NCBI GenBank assembly: GCA_002839315.1
Contig: PGXV01000009.1
Location: forward strand, 176,774-240,773
Reading direction: 5' to 3'
DNA: 64,000 nucleotides
Origin: Spirochaetae bacterium HGW-Spirochaetae-3
GTDB lineage: Bacteria > Spirochaetota > Spirochaetia > Treponematales > UBA12059
Positions 50,930 to 59,760 of this stretch are shown here, one piece after another. Position numbers and translations under genes: made by a program. How positions within the stretch are numbered: position 1 is the stretch's first letter; each line of letters begins with the position of its first letter. The notes beneath the pieces were generated by a model, which ran no database searches, had not been told where the DNA came from, and was given only the letters and a program-made list of their open reading frames with translations.

Positions 50930-52180
50930 ATGTCTGATGTTTTTGGTCGTACAGACGCACCGGGAAGTTACGCCGGTTTTGAGTATCAGTTCCTTATATT
51001 CTTAAGGGCAGTGCTTTCTCTCCATGTCGGGGAGAGTGTAGGATTCGAGCACAAAGATGATGTGAGTACCGTAACCTCATCCGGTTATACCACCCTGATT
51101 CAAACCAAGCACACAATATTGAAGAATGCCAAGGGAGGCTCAACAAATCTAATTAATCTTGATCCCGATCTTTGGAAAACAATTTCGAATTGGCTTTCAT
51201 TGTTTTATTATCCATCATATGTTGATTTCTCAAAAATAGATAAATCAAAACCACAGCAGCCAGTGGTTTTAAAGACTTCATTCGAAAAATACAATTTTAT
51301 TCTGGTCACAAATAAGGGAATAACTCGGGATGCCAAGTATTTAGAGATATTTTCTTCAGCCAACATAGACGAAAAAATAACTCAACTTGCAGAGCTTTCT
51401 ACCTCAACAGAAAGTGCTGAAATTAAGTCACAAATTGAATATCTGAGAAGCTTGAAGAAAGAGGAACTTGATGCTTTTACATGTAAAGTGTCAATCTCAA
51501 ATTCTCAGGGAGAAGTGATGCTACAAATCAAAAATCTAATGAAAGAAAAATATGTTCCTGAAGATAGAATGGAACTTCTTGTAGGTTTAATTTATAAGAG
51601 ACTTAAGGACTATGCTTTTGACTTAATAAGCGATGGTAAGGCTGTTGATGTTAGTTTTGATAAACAGTTTGCACTTTTTAGCAAATATTTTCTGTATGCC
51701 AAGTCAAACTTCAATCCTTTGAATCGCATGCGTTCATCTCATGCCATATTGCAGGTGAATCCAAAGGAACAAGTATTTATACGACAGTTAACCGATATCG
51801 ACTGTATAAGCGAGTCCAAGTTTATGGATTTAATGCATGTTCTACTTAATTTTCAGCAGTATATTGAACAAGGACTGATAGAAGGTGCAATAATTCCTGA
51901 AGAAGTTGATGAACTTGATAAGAACGCAGAACTAATTTGGGGAGCTATATTTCAAAATGCATATGATGAAATAGAAAGAAGGCGGAGGCTTGCTCAGTCT
52001 GTAGATGAAAAAGAAATAGACGCTATTGCAAGGAAAATATATCATCAAATCCAAGGACAACATATTTCGCAAGAATCATTTCCATTAGATAATCGTTTGA
52101 GCTTTGGAGAGTTTTTGAAGCTCTCTGATCAACCTAAAATAGGCTGGCACATTGATTGGGAAATGCGTTATGCAAAGTGA
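50930..52180 (+). CDS. ABC-3C system effector with Cap4/DUF4297-like nuclease domain
   Basis: A 416-residue protein. The N terminus APGSYAGFEYQFLIFLRAVL followed by VGFEHKDDVSTV and TLIQTKH matches the dsDNA endonuclease domain of DUF4297/Cap4-like effectors (Glu ... Asp-Asp ... QxKH). The C-terminal ~150 residues (KEQVFIRQLTDIDCISESKF, IGWHIDWEMRY) form the ABC-3C C-terminal domain that couples effectors to the ATPase complex. It overlaps the middle-component gene by 11 bp. A TATACT box lies at 50885-50890. Anti-phage role inferred from the three-gene layout. Confidence 0.75.
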   Translation: MSDVFGRTDAPGSYAGFEYQFLIFLRAVLSLHVGESVGFEHKDDVSTVTSSGYTTLIQTKHTILKNAKGGSTNLINLDPDLWKTISNWLSLFYYPSYVDFSKIDKSKPQQPVVLKTSFEKYNFILVTNKGITRDAKYLEIFSSANIDEKITQLAELSTSTESAEIKSQIEYLRSLKKEELDAFTCKVSISNSQGEVMLQIKNLMKEKYVPEDRMELLVGLIYKRLKDYAFDLISDGKAVDVSFDKQFALFSKYFLYAKSNFNPLNRMRSSHAILQVNPKEQVFIRQLTDIDCISESKFMDLMHVLLNFQQYIEQGLIEGAIIPEEVDELDKNAELIWGAIFQNAYDEIERRRRLAQSVDEKEIDAIARKIYHQIQGQHISQESFPLDNRLSFGEFLKLSDQPKIGWHIDWEMRYAK

Positions 52181-52625
52181 CAACGAACTATTTATGTATA
52201 AAAACGAAGCATATTGTAGCTACGCATTAGCTTTTGTTTTTAGTCATACAGGGGTTTTGAGTGTCCTGAAAGCCACATTAATAGCACCATTTCTTTATAC
52301 AGAGAGTGCATTGGCAAAGCTATCGAATTCTAACACTGAAATTCGGAGTTTAGAGGAGTATGTTGCAAAATATCCCTCTACAATTACAACTCTATCTCGA
52401 ATGTATAAAAAGACTCTTCCAATAACGCTGAATGGGTTAATGTTACTCGGTGAGATGCAGAAAATAAGAGTAAATAATGGGGTGGTTGAGTTGATTGAGG
52501 CGATTCCTTATGAGGATGATATGGGATTGTATCTACAGAAGGCATGGAAGGCATCTCCCTCTATAGCCAGAATATTAACTGCACAAGAAGCTGACTTATA
52601 TGTCAATTTGAGGATAGTTCCATGA
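52170..52625 (+). CDS. ABC-3C middle component
   Basis: A 151-residue protein (start ATG 52170, MQSDNELFMYKNEAYCSYAL) overlapping the effector gene by 11 bp and the ATPase gene by 4 bp. Helical with a winged-helix-like centre (TITTLSRMYKKTLPITLNGL, EMQKIRVNNGVVELIEAIPY), as in the 'three component ABC system middle component' families. It would bridge effector and ATPase. Confidence 0.7.
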   Translation: MQSDNELFMYKNEAYCSYALAFVFSHTGVLSVLKATLIAPFLYTESALAKLSNSNTEIRSLEEYVAKYPSTITTLSRMYKKTLPITLNGLMLLGEMQKIRVNNGVVELIEAIPYEDDMGLYLQKAWKASPSIARILTAQEADLYVNLRIVP

Positions 52626-54490
52626 AATCATACATTTCTAAGATTTTGCTGGTCTTTAATAATAATACTCTTCAAGTGCTTGAGTTTAAAAGTAATAAAA
52701 TAAACATTATAACTGGCAATTCTGGCACTGGTAAAACAACCATTATGAATATTGTGGATTATTGTCTTTTCTCTTCTCACTCTGATATTCCAGAACGCAT
52801 AATTAATGAAAATGTTGCATGGTATGGTATGCAGTTGCAGATCAATGAGAAGTTGTACCTTATAATGAGGGGAAGCCCTACAGGAAGTTCTCCTTCGGGA
52901 GATTACTATTTTTCTGCTAATGGTGAGGTGCCGTCATTGCCAGTGAAAAAAAATATTTCTGGGAATGAAGTGAAAAAAATAATTGAAGCAGAGTTTCGGA
53001 TTTCATCAGATGTTGCGATTCCATTTGGTGGTAAACAGCTAAAAAAAGGAAGTCAAGTTTCTTTACGCTATTTTTTATTGTTCTGCATGCAAGATAATGA
53101 CATAATTGCAAGTGGAACTAACTTATATATTAAGCAAAATGATCCAAAATATATAGAAGCCATTAAGAGGATTTACGATTTAGCAATTGGTGTTGAGACT
53201 ATATCGAATCTTATTCTTAAGACAGAAATTGATAAGGTTATACAGAAATTGGCTGATTTGATTGAAAAAAAGGAAAGTGCTGAATCAAGTAGAAAAAAAG
53301 TTCCTTTAGCACTGGTAGAAAGAATAAAAGTCGCTAAAGAAATGGGTATGGTATTGCCAGCACTAAAATCCATGGATGATTTGCCTGACCTCATTGCGGC
53401 ACTAAAACGAGAAATTGTTCCATCAGAAGATGATAATGTATTAGTATATCATCGGAAGGTGTCTAACCAATATTATTCATTATTACAGGATTTGCGAAAT
53501 CTTCAAGCATTTAAAAAGAGTATTGATGAATACAAGCAACTTCTAAAGATGCCATCAGAGAGTCTCCAAATAATAGAATATATTCGAGAACATGAGGATG
53601 AAATTCTCGAAACATCAGTCTATGGTGCTTTGATTGAACAATTAGAGAAAGAGTTGAATATTATAAAAACTACAATAAAACATAAATCACCTATCGACTT
53701 GAATCTTCAAGCACAAATAAAGGAAAAGACCGCACAGGCAGAAGCATTTAAGAAAGAACTTGAAAATGTACCTTCTAAAATAACAAAATTTGAGGATTCT
53801 CGTGAAAGAGATATTTTTATTGGTGAGATCAAAGCCTATGTTGATATGGCGAATCGAAGAAGTGACGACGAAGATTTGGATCAGGCAATTGAGGAACTAA
53901 TAAAGGAAAAAGACGATTTGGTAAAAAGTGTAATCGATGTGGAGGAAGAGAGAGAAAAAACACTGCGGTTGCTTGAGGAGCTATTCGATTTATACTGGCA
54001 AAAAGCAGGGGATGTGGTGTCTCCATATACAGATTATCGGGGATTCTTTGTAAAGGGATCAAAAGATATGAGGCTTAAACGTCCTATGACCGATACCCTT
54101 GAAAACGTGGGAAGCTCATCGAATCACCTGTTTAGGCATTTATGTTATTTTCTTGCTTTCCATGATTTAGCGAGAATTAAAGATGTGCCATTTGTTCTTC
54201 CCATCCTAATACTTGATCAACCAAGCCGCCCATTCTTTGCAAGTATAAAAGGAAATGAATCCCAAGATGCAAACATTGATCCAGTCAAGATTCGAAAATA
54301 CTTTCAAATACTTGATGATTATATAACTGATGGTGTCAAAACTTCTCCTGACTGGAATTTTCAAGTAATTATACTTGAACACATTAGTGTTGAGGAAATA
54401 CTTTCTCATTCTTATAAGAATATCAACATTGTAGCGGATTTTTCTGGTGGTGAGGCGTTGGTTCCAAAAACAGCCTATACTGGCATTTAG
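52622..54490 (+). CDS. ABC-3C SMC-like ATPase (DUF3732 family)
   Basis: A 622-residue RecN/SMC-like ATPase. NKINIITGNSGTGKTTIMNI carries the Walker A motif (about residues 28-42). A long coiled coil occupies about 200-440. The C-terminal half holds SSNHLFRHLCYFLAFHDLAR and PILILDQPSRPFF (Walker B with the DUF3732 'DQPSRP' signature). This ATPase senses DNA or phage structures and releases the nuclease effector in ABC-3C defence. The start overlaps the middle component's stop (ATGA). Confidence 0.85.
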   Translation: MKSYISKILLVFNNNTLQVLEFKSNKINIITGNSGTGKTTIMNIVDYCLFSSHSDIPERIINENVAWYGMQLQINEKLYLIMRGSPTGSSPSGDYYFSANGEVPSLPVKKNISGNEVKKIIEAEFRISSDVAIPFGGKQLKKGSQVSLRYFLLFCMQDNDIIASGTNLYIKQNDPKYIEAIKRIYDLAIGVETISNLILKTEIDKVIQKLADLIEKKESAESSRKKVPLALVERIKVAKEMGMVLPALKSMDDLPDLIAALKREIVPSEDDNVLVYHRKVSNQYYSLLQDLRNLQAFKKSIDEYKQLLKMPSESLQIIEYIREHEDEILETSVYGALIEQLEKELNIIKTTIKHKSPIDLNLQAQIKEKTAQAEAFKKELENVPSKITKFEDSRERDIFIGEIKAYVDMANRRSDDEDLDQAIEELIKEKDDLVKSVIDVEEEREKTLRLLEELFDLYWQKAGDVVSPYTDYRGFFVKGSKDMRLKRPMTDTLENVGSSSNHLFRHLCYFLAFHDLARIKDVPFVLPILILDQPSRPFFASIKGNESQDANIDPVKIRKYFQILDDYITDGVKTSPDWNFQVIILEHISVEEILSHSYKNINIVADFSGGEALVPKTAYTGI

Positions 54491-54495
54491 AAGTA

Positions 54496-54513
54496 GGCGG
54501 GCTTACACCCGCC
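54496..54513. terminator. GC-rich hairpin after the ABC-3C ATPase
   Basis: GGCGGG-CTTACA-CCCGCC, 6-bp stem, starting 6 bp after the ATPase stop and 10 bp from the stop of the convergent remnant. It can act in both directions. Confidence 0.6.
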
Positions 54514-54522
54514 CGTAATCAA

Positions 54523-54609
54523 TCAAATTTGGTCTTGATTCCCACCGTCATACACATCGTTGCTTGGATTCATCTGGTCGGCGTGGTTGTCGAGGGAATC
54601 CAAGTAGGC
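54523..54609 (-). pseudogene. Truncated copy of the 'MNPNN' tiny gene
   Basis: The minus strand encodes AYLDSLDNHADQMNPSND then VYDGGNQDQI-stop, homologous to the C-terminal half of the 47-residue protein at 55675-55818. The N-terminal half and start codon are missing. With the adjacent hairpin it forms a ~105-bp direct repeat of 55648-55752. Confidence 0.6.
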
Positions 54610-54720
54610 AACCTTGTATAAAGGTGTAGGCAATGATTCTATGATGGTATATTGTTGTATCAGACAAGGCAAAAAGTTATTTGTAAATAGTATGCTATAA
54701 ACAGGTAGGTTGTATAGACT

Positions 54721-55635
54721 ATGGATACTGAATTAATATCTGGCTGGCTATCTTCATATTCGATACGGACAGTCAAAAGCTATAAAAGAAACATTCATGA
54801 GTTTTTACTATACTGTGAAAAAAATGCCATTGATATAAATAATGCCTCATATGAGCAAATAAATAAATATAAAGAAGAATGCAAGAAAGGACTATCTGTT
54901 GCATCTGTAGCTAATAGGATTTGTACTATTTCATCATATTATGATTATCTTGAATGTGTAGGGGTGTTAAAAAATAATCCTGTACGTTTAATAGAAAAAA
55001 CTGACCTTAAAGTTATCCCGTATTCAACTACCCCCTTTCTTGATGCCAAATCAATAAAATCGATACTTGATGCTATTGATATTGATACGGTATCAGGTTC
55101 GAGAGATAACGCAATTCTAATACTTATGTTTTTTAACGGGATAAAAGCATCAGTTGTTCTAACTCTTAAGTTTAAGCACTTTATTGAAAAGTTTGACGGA
55201 GACTACCTATCGATCACAAAGAAAGATGGATTTAAAGAAGAAATACAGCTCTCTTCATATTTTACGTCTGCTTTAGATGATTATCTATTGCAAGATTGTA
55301 GAGACATATTATCTGAAGATAGTTATGTATTTGTTCGATCGCATGTAGATATGAACGGTGAAAAAAGTCCAGAAGAAGCGAGAGAGCAAAAGCCTCTTAC
55401 AAGTCGAGCATTTGCTATGAATTTGGCGGGTTATGCGAAATCCGCAGGAGTCTCAGGCGTTTCACTCAGGGCAATACATCAGTCGAGTGCCTACTACCAA
55501 TATAGATTTGGAAAGAGTGATGACGACATTAGGTACTTTATGAACCATACAAAGACAATATCTACTCGACGCTTCATTCGGCAATGTGAGAAAAGAGACG
55601 AAAAAGTTAAGGATGAAAAATCAGTTATTGAATAA
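54721..55635 (+). CDS. Tyrosine recombinase-like protein lacking catalytic residues
   Basis: A 304-residue XerC/D-like protein: SAM-like N domain (MDTELISGWLSSYSIRTVKS, ~residues 1-90) and a C-terminal domain with the integrase fold. Box I reads FFNGIKASVVLTLKF where TGLRxSEL is expected, so the catalytic Arg is lost. Box II reads VSLRAIHQSSAYY, keeping one Arg but not the first His. The nucleophile region reads NHTKTISTRRFIR, with Phe in place of Tyr. It should bind DNA but not cleave it. Start ATG 54721. It is flanked by two copies of a tiny-gene/hairpin repeat. Confidence 0.7.
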   Translation: MDTELISGWLSSYSIRTVKSYKRNIHEFLLYCEKNAIDINNASYEQINKYKEECKKGLSVASVANRICTISSYYDYLECVGVLKNNPVRLIEKTDLKVIPYSTTPFLDAKSIKSILDAIDIDTVSGSRDNAILILMFFNGIKASVVLTLKFKHFIEKFDGDYLSITKKDGFKEEIQLSSYFTSALDDYLLQDCRDILSEDSYVFVRSHVDMNGEKSPEEAREQKPLTSRAFAMNLAGYAKSAGVSGVSLRAIHQSSAYYQYRFGKSDDDIRYFMNHTKTISTRRFIRQCEKRDEKVKDEKSVIE

Positions 55636-55647
55636 TGATTTTATATT

Positions 55648-55665
55648 GGCGGGCTTTCGCCCGCC
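55648..55665. terminator. GC-rich hairpin between convergent genes
   Basis: GGCGGGC-TTTC-GCCCGCC, a perfect 7-bp stem between the recombinase-like gene and the tiny gene. On the minus strand the loop is GAAA. It serves both convergent genes. Confidence 0.7.
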
Positions 55666-55674
55666 CTCATTCAA

Positions 55675-55818
55675 TCAGTTGGCATCCTGATTCCCACCGT
55701 CATATTCATCGTTGTTTGGATTCATCTGGTCGGCGTGGTTGTCGAGAGAATCCCAATAGGCATCATTGTTGGGATTCATGGAATCTGAACGGTCGTCGTT
55801 GGCGTAGTCATGAGCCAT
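55675..55818 (-). CDS. 47-residue protein with tandem 'MNPNN' repeats
   Basis: A tiny acidic gene with a good ribosome site (TTTGAGGT) before ATG 55818. The product is an internal tandem repeat: NDDRSDSMNPNNDAYWD and LDNHADQMNPNNDEYDG, then GNQDAN. Similar Asn/Asp-rich 'ANQxNPNNxAYWxS' miniproteins occur on phages and plasmids; their role is unknown to me. A truncated copy lies at 54523-54609. Confidence 0.65.
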   Translation of the reverse strand: MAHDYANDDRSDSMNPNNDAYWDSLDNHADQMNPNNDEYDGGNQDAN

Positions 55819-55932
55819 GCTTACCTCAAATTTTGCGAGTGTTTACCGTTTATTTTATTCGCTCTGCATTAGTAGAAGTTGTTTAAAACATGGTCTGAAA
55901 AATTGCTATAGTATCAGCGAATATTGTATGCT

Positions 55933-56958
55933 TCACTTCTGCAACAGGGCTTTTTTTAATGCTGTTTCGCTAACTAGATAGACATTCCCTCTTGATCTTG
56001 TTATTGCGACATATAGCTTATTCTTGGTTAGTGATGCCAGATTCGTAAGTTTATTATTCTTAAAATGCTTTTGTGTTGTCTCGTTTAGTACAACACAAAC
56101 ATCACTAAACTGATCTTCGCCTTTGCAATCTCCCCAGTTTCGGGAATAACAAGCATAAGTATAATGTTGGTTGAAAAAGAGTTTGACTATATTATTGTTG
56201 TGATAAATGTCCATAATATCCGCAGTATCAATCAATTCAGTTATAGCTGTTTCGTCCAATCTGTGAGAATATAATTCAATACCAATATTTTTTGTAATAA
56301 AATCGCACACTGTAGGGCTACATCTATGACTTTTAATTAAAGCGGTTTCGTCTACCGATAACCCCATTTTTCTGAATCGATTTTTAAATGCGGTATAGTC
56401 TTCATGTAAACTACTATTTACATTACCGTCTCTACTTGTATCAAAAGTATGTTGAAAAAAATCTCCAACAAATAGCATGTTTATATTTGCATCTGAAATC
56501 TGTGTAAGAAAATTGAAGTCATGACCACCGAAATCTTGGATTTCATCAAGAAGTAGATAATCATAATAACGTGCAATTCTTTTTTTTATTTCTAAAGCCG
56601 ATGCTTTCTCAATAATAAACTTTGATAGTCTATTGCTGTATAAACGATGATTGTTATCGATATATCTATCAATTCCTGAAGCATACCTATTGTTAGGAGA
56701 TTTATAGTTAATTCCATGACAACGAAAATCAAAGAATAAAAACGGACGGTAACAGAACGAGTATAGGAATGCATAATATGTTGTCACGGTAATGTTTTGT
56801 GGTAGATACCCAAATCTATTATATATCCGATTTATAATTGAAGTATGGTTAGCATTCGTATATGTAATTATTAGATACCGTTTGTCGATACTTAGTATAT
56901 CAATTATTGTTTTTGTTTTACCTGAACCGGCAACTGCGAAAATTACTCGTTTATCCAT
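55933..56958 (-). CDS. gajB: UvrD-like helicase, Gabija GajB-like
   Basis: A 341-residue SF1 helicase-like protein: MDKRVIFAVAGSGKTKTIID (Walker A at 8-15), YLIITYTNANHTSIINRI (motif Ia), YDYLLLDEIQDFGGHDF (DEIQD Walker B), INMLFVGDFFQHTF (motif III), LIKSHRCSPTV (motif IV) and LTNLASLTKNKLYVAITRSR (motifs V-VI). It overlaps the OLD-type nuclease gene by 16 bp. Pair and order fit Gabija. It is shorter than described GajB proteins (roughly 450-500 residues), lacking most of the accessory subdomains. Confidence 0.7.
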   Translation of the reverse strand: MDKRVIFAVAGSGKTKTIIDILSIDKRYLIITYTNANHTSIINRIYNRFGYLPQNITVTTYYAFLYSFCYRPFLFFDFRCHGINYKSPNNRYASGIDRYIDNNHRLYSNRLSKFIIEKASALEIKKRIARYYDYLLLDEIQDFGGHDFNFLTQISDANINMLFVGDFFQHTFDTSRDGNVNSSLHEDYTAFKNRFRKMGLSVDETALIKSHRCSPTVCDFITKNIGIELYSHRLDETAITELIDTADIMDIYHNNNIVKLFFNQHYTYACYSRNWGDCKGEDQFSDVCVVLNETTQKHFKNNKLTNLASLTKNKLYVAITRSRGNVYLVSETALKKALLQK

Positions 56959-58502
56959 ACTATTGCTGATTTTATATATTCTGGTACTTTGAATCCTTCT
57001 AGCCCAGATTCAAGCAGTTCAAAAGATGTCTGAGCCTTTTTACTGAGCATATAATCTTCAACAGAAAGTGTTCTTCTCTCTTCCTTCCAAAGTATGTCGC
57101 AATAGCGAATATTATCTCTATAGATACATCTTTCAAATGTTGACCTTTCTGGGTCATTATCAAAAAAAATATGAATGTATTCCGTGATGAAATCTGTGTA
57201 AGGAGTTACGCAGTTGCGTTCAATATTTCCATCATTATCACGGACTACTGCACATTTTATTTTTACAATATTTGCTATTTCCAGATAACGATTAAAACTG
57301 GTACCATCAACTGAAATAACATTAACCTTAGCTTCATCGAGAGTTTTGCCACTTACAGTCTCAAAGAAAGATTCCATTAAAATATATTCTGCATCACCCT
57401 CAACAAGAATTACCTTCTTTGATAATATAAACTCTAGCATTGAATGATCAGGAGCTTTCATAAAATACTTAGCAGTGTCTTCTGAAAGGTCATTTAAGAA
57501 TAACGGGATGTTTGAGTTGATCCCAAGCATAATGGAGTTTCTTAAATCCATTCGAGAACATATTAAATTGCTATGTGTCGCGATGAATAGTTGGGCTCCA
57601 GCAGATTCTTCGATATTATTGATAAGCTTCCTCATGTTGGAATGACTTAGGTGATTTTCTGGTTCTTCTAATAAAATAACATCCAAAGGTCGTTTTGTTT
57701 GGCTTAAAGCAAACTCTGTTTTTACAAAACATTGTCGACCCTTACCTTTTTGCTCAATAGGTATGCCATCTTCAAAAATAGTAAGATCATTAATAAAGTT
57801 TGATTTTGCATCATTTTTAACACCAAAATTAAACGAGCCAGTGTGACTATTTACTTCAACTAGAGAGGATGCATTAAAAGTTTCCTTTATCTTTCTATAT
57901 TCGTTTCGATGTCTGTAATGTTCTACTTCATCCGAAAACCTATCATACATACCGCTAACATACTCATGGTGCGAGTAATCACTGCCGATTCGAGAGTTAT
58001 CCACATTTAGAAAATTTAAATACCTTTTATAACCGTTATATGGTTCTCCAGAGAAAGTAAAAAAGGAACATGTATAAAATTCAAAAGGGAAAATCGGTTC
58101 TGGTTGTGACAGAATTTCTGAAATTTCTTCTGTAAGCTCCTGATCTGGAATGCACTCAAAGAGAAGTCCATTGCATTCTATGTGTTCTGAGTTATTCCTC
58201 CCATTGACTCGATGATCTTCAAAATCATTTAAATAGAGTTCGATAAAGAGAACTGGGAGTGTTGATATATCTTTTTGTGAAGCTAAAAATGAAACGATAC
58301 AATCTTTATTAAAGATGTGTTCAAGGATTGAGTTATCAATACGGGCTCTGTTTCCGCTAAGTACTAAATCAATCGCACTTAATATTGTGCTTTTTCCAGA
58401 TTCATTATCACCGATGAGGATGTTTCTATCTTCTGTAAAGGGTAGGGAAAGGTTTTGGAAACGTCTGTAGTTATGAAGTTTTAGTTTTTTTATCTTACGC
58501 AT
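56943..58502 (-). CDS. gajA: OLD-family ATPase/TOPRIM nuclease, Gabija GajA-like
   Basis: A 519-residue protein. RNILIGDNESGKSTILSAID is the Walker A motif (about 27-46); DVILLEEPENHLSHSNMRKL is Walker B/D-loop (near 280). The C-terminal TOPRIM nuclease has KKVILVEGDAEYILMESFFE (catalytic Glu) and CAVVRDNDGNIE (Asp-x-Asp). This ABC-ATPase plus TOPRIM layout is that of OLD nucleases and GajA. In Gabija, GajA nicks DNA when nucleotides are depleted by phage. It is upstream of and overlaps the helicase gene. Intact. Confidence 0.8.
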   Translation of the reverse strand: MRKIKKLKLHNYRRFQNLSLPFTEDRNILIGDNESGKSTILSAIDLVLSGNRARIDNSILEHIFNKDCIVSFLASQKDISTLPVLFIELYLNDFEDHRVNGRNNSEHIECNGLLFECIPDQELTEEISEILSQPEPIFPFEFYTCSFFTFSGEPYNGYKRYLNFLNVDNSRIGSDYSHHEYVSGMYDRFSDEVEHYRHRNEYRKIKETFNASSLVEVNSHTGSFNFGVKNDAKSNFINDLTIFEDGIPIEQKGKGRQCFVKTEFALSQTKRPLDVILLEEPENHLSHSNMRKLINNIEESAGAQLFIATHSNLICSRMDLRNSIMLGINSNIPLFLNDLSEDTAKYFMKAPDHSMLEFILSKKVILVEGDAEYILMESFFETVSGKTLDEAKVNVISVDGTSFNRYLEIANIVKIKCAVVRDNDGNIERNCVTPYTDFITEYIHIFFDNDPERSTFERCIYRDNIRYCDILWKEERRTLSVEDYMLSKKAQTSFELLESGLEGFKVPEYIKSAIVWINE

Positions 58503-58783
58503 ATTTACTCCAGTGGAAAAGTATACATGCCTGTATAATAGACTCTGAATTGTGAATAGGTACTACTCTAATTATTCCATCCTATATCATCTTTAAGTAA
58601 ACATATTAGCAGAAGATAAACCTTGAGATTCCAAATATTGAAAGTTCAAACCAACAATGGGCTATCTTTCGCTCCCATTGGTAGCTTAAACCTCTTTGGT
58701 TAATCTTCAGCTTTGATAAGAAGCCTCATTACTAAAAGCGTCTACATAATCCGATCAGATGCGGGCTTTCGCCCGCTTATAGC
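58503..58783. other. Intergenic region with hairpins
   Basis: CAATGGG/CCCATTG (58655-58680, 12-base loop) and a perfect GCGGGC-TTTC-GCCCGC hairpin (58761-58776) 8 bp after the stop of the AT-hook gene. A TATTAT box on the minus strand near 58540 may belong to gajA. No gene seen. Confidence 0.5.
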
Positions 58784-59044
58784 CTACTTCTTTGCGGGTC
58801 TTCCCCTTTTCTTGGGAGCCGCATCTGATTTATCAGCCTTGGCGGGAGCCACTCCTACAACGGTTTTGGGAGAGGCTTTTACAGGAACCGATTTTACAGG
58901 TGCAGGAGCGGCGTCCATTCTCTTCATTTCGACTTCAACAATGCCAGCAAGGACTTTCAACTCCTCGTTGATCTTGATCGACTTCGCCTGAAGGGATTCG
59001 AGCTTCTTGGCGATCTGGATAAAGGGATTGGCGACTTTTGCCAT
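58784..59044 (-). CDS. Small AT-hook/histone-like protein
   Basis: An 86-residue protein (start ATG 59044, CAAGGAA upstream). An N-terminal helix pair (MAKVANPFIQIAKKLESLQA, INEELKVLAGIVEVEMKRM) is followed by an Ala/Pro/Lys-rich linker and the tail KKRGRPAKK, an AT-hook (core RGRP). Probably a nucleoid-associated or recombination accessory protein. Confidence 0.6.
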   Translation of the reverse strand: MAKVANPFIQIAKKLESLQAKSIKINEELKVLAGIVEVEMKRMDAAPAPVKSVPVKASPKTVVGVAPAKADKSDAAPKKRGRPAKK

Positions 59045-59164
59045 ATGTGTTCCTTGTAAAAAAGATGTCTTGATTATGGAATATAAATTTGAATACGACA
59101 AGTGTTAGTTGTCAGGCATTTGATAATCAACAATTTGGTAGTTAAATAAACCTAAGCACTCACC

Positions 59165-59419
59165 CTACAATGGATTTTCCACGCTGACTATGGTGAGATG
59201 GCTTATGCCTGTAGCATGGTATCGAGCGAATTTAACTTCAGTGTTAAAGGGTTTGTTCAGGAAATCTTGATATGTTTCACTCCAAAAACGGAGTATTCTA
59301 GGGTTGTTCTTTTCCTTTCCAACTTTCATCTCCCACAGAAAATCTACAAACTGCTGAAAAGAATTCACTGTTACTGTCAATACGGTTGCATCTTTGTCTA
59401 CTCTGTATCTAATCGTCAT
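59165..59419 (-). CDS. Small hypothetical protein
   Basis: An 84-residue protein with alternating strands and a Trp/Phe-rich centre (FQQFVDFLWEMKVGKE, ILRFWSETYQDFLNK). ATG 59419 overlaps the previous stop (ATGA) and has AAGGATGG. Pairs with the 92-residue protein upstream; function unknown. Confidence 0.5.
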   Translation of the reverse strand: MTIRYRVDKDATVLTVTVNSFQQFVDFLWEMKVGKEKNNPRILRFWSETYQDFLNKPFNTEVKFARYHATGISHLTIVSVENPL

Positions 59420-59694
59420 AATATCCCATCCTTAAATCCAGCCAGTAGACTTTCAGGGGCAGCAACCCGTCCTTGATGCTTTGCTAGGATGCTTCCTTCG
59501 CCGCTATAGCTCACGAAAGCAATGACATATATTTCTGCAACAGGGTCGTAGATGACGTATCGAACACCCGTAAGTCCCCGCTCAGACTTGAGCATACGCA
59601 GTTCGGCAAGGTACGGGTGGTTTACGAGTAAGTTTGACTCTCTGATCCGTTTGTTGTGGCGGGCAGGACGGGAACGCAACATTGCCAAAAGCAT
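59416..59694 (-). CDS. Small hypothetical protein
   Basis: A 92-residue protein with a basic N terminus (RSRPARHNKRIRESNLLVN) and a beta-rich C-terminal half (GVRYVIYDPVAEIYVIAFVS). It is coupled to the following gene by ATGA. Weak ribosome site; an internal Met at residue 5 may be the start. Confidence 0.45.
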   Translation of the reverse strand: MLLAMLRSRPARHNKRIRESNLLVNHPYLAELRMLKSERGLTGVRYVIYDPVAEIYVIAFVSYSGEGSILAKHQGRVAAPESLLAGFKDGIL

Positions 59695-59760
59695 AGCATG
59701 AATCTATGGGTAAAGGTGAAGCCGGTTACACGGCGATAAGGTAGTGTCTGATCTCTGACA

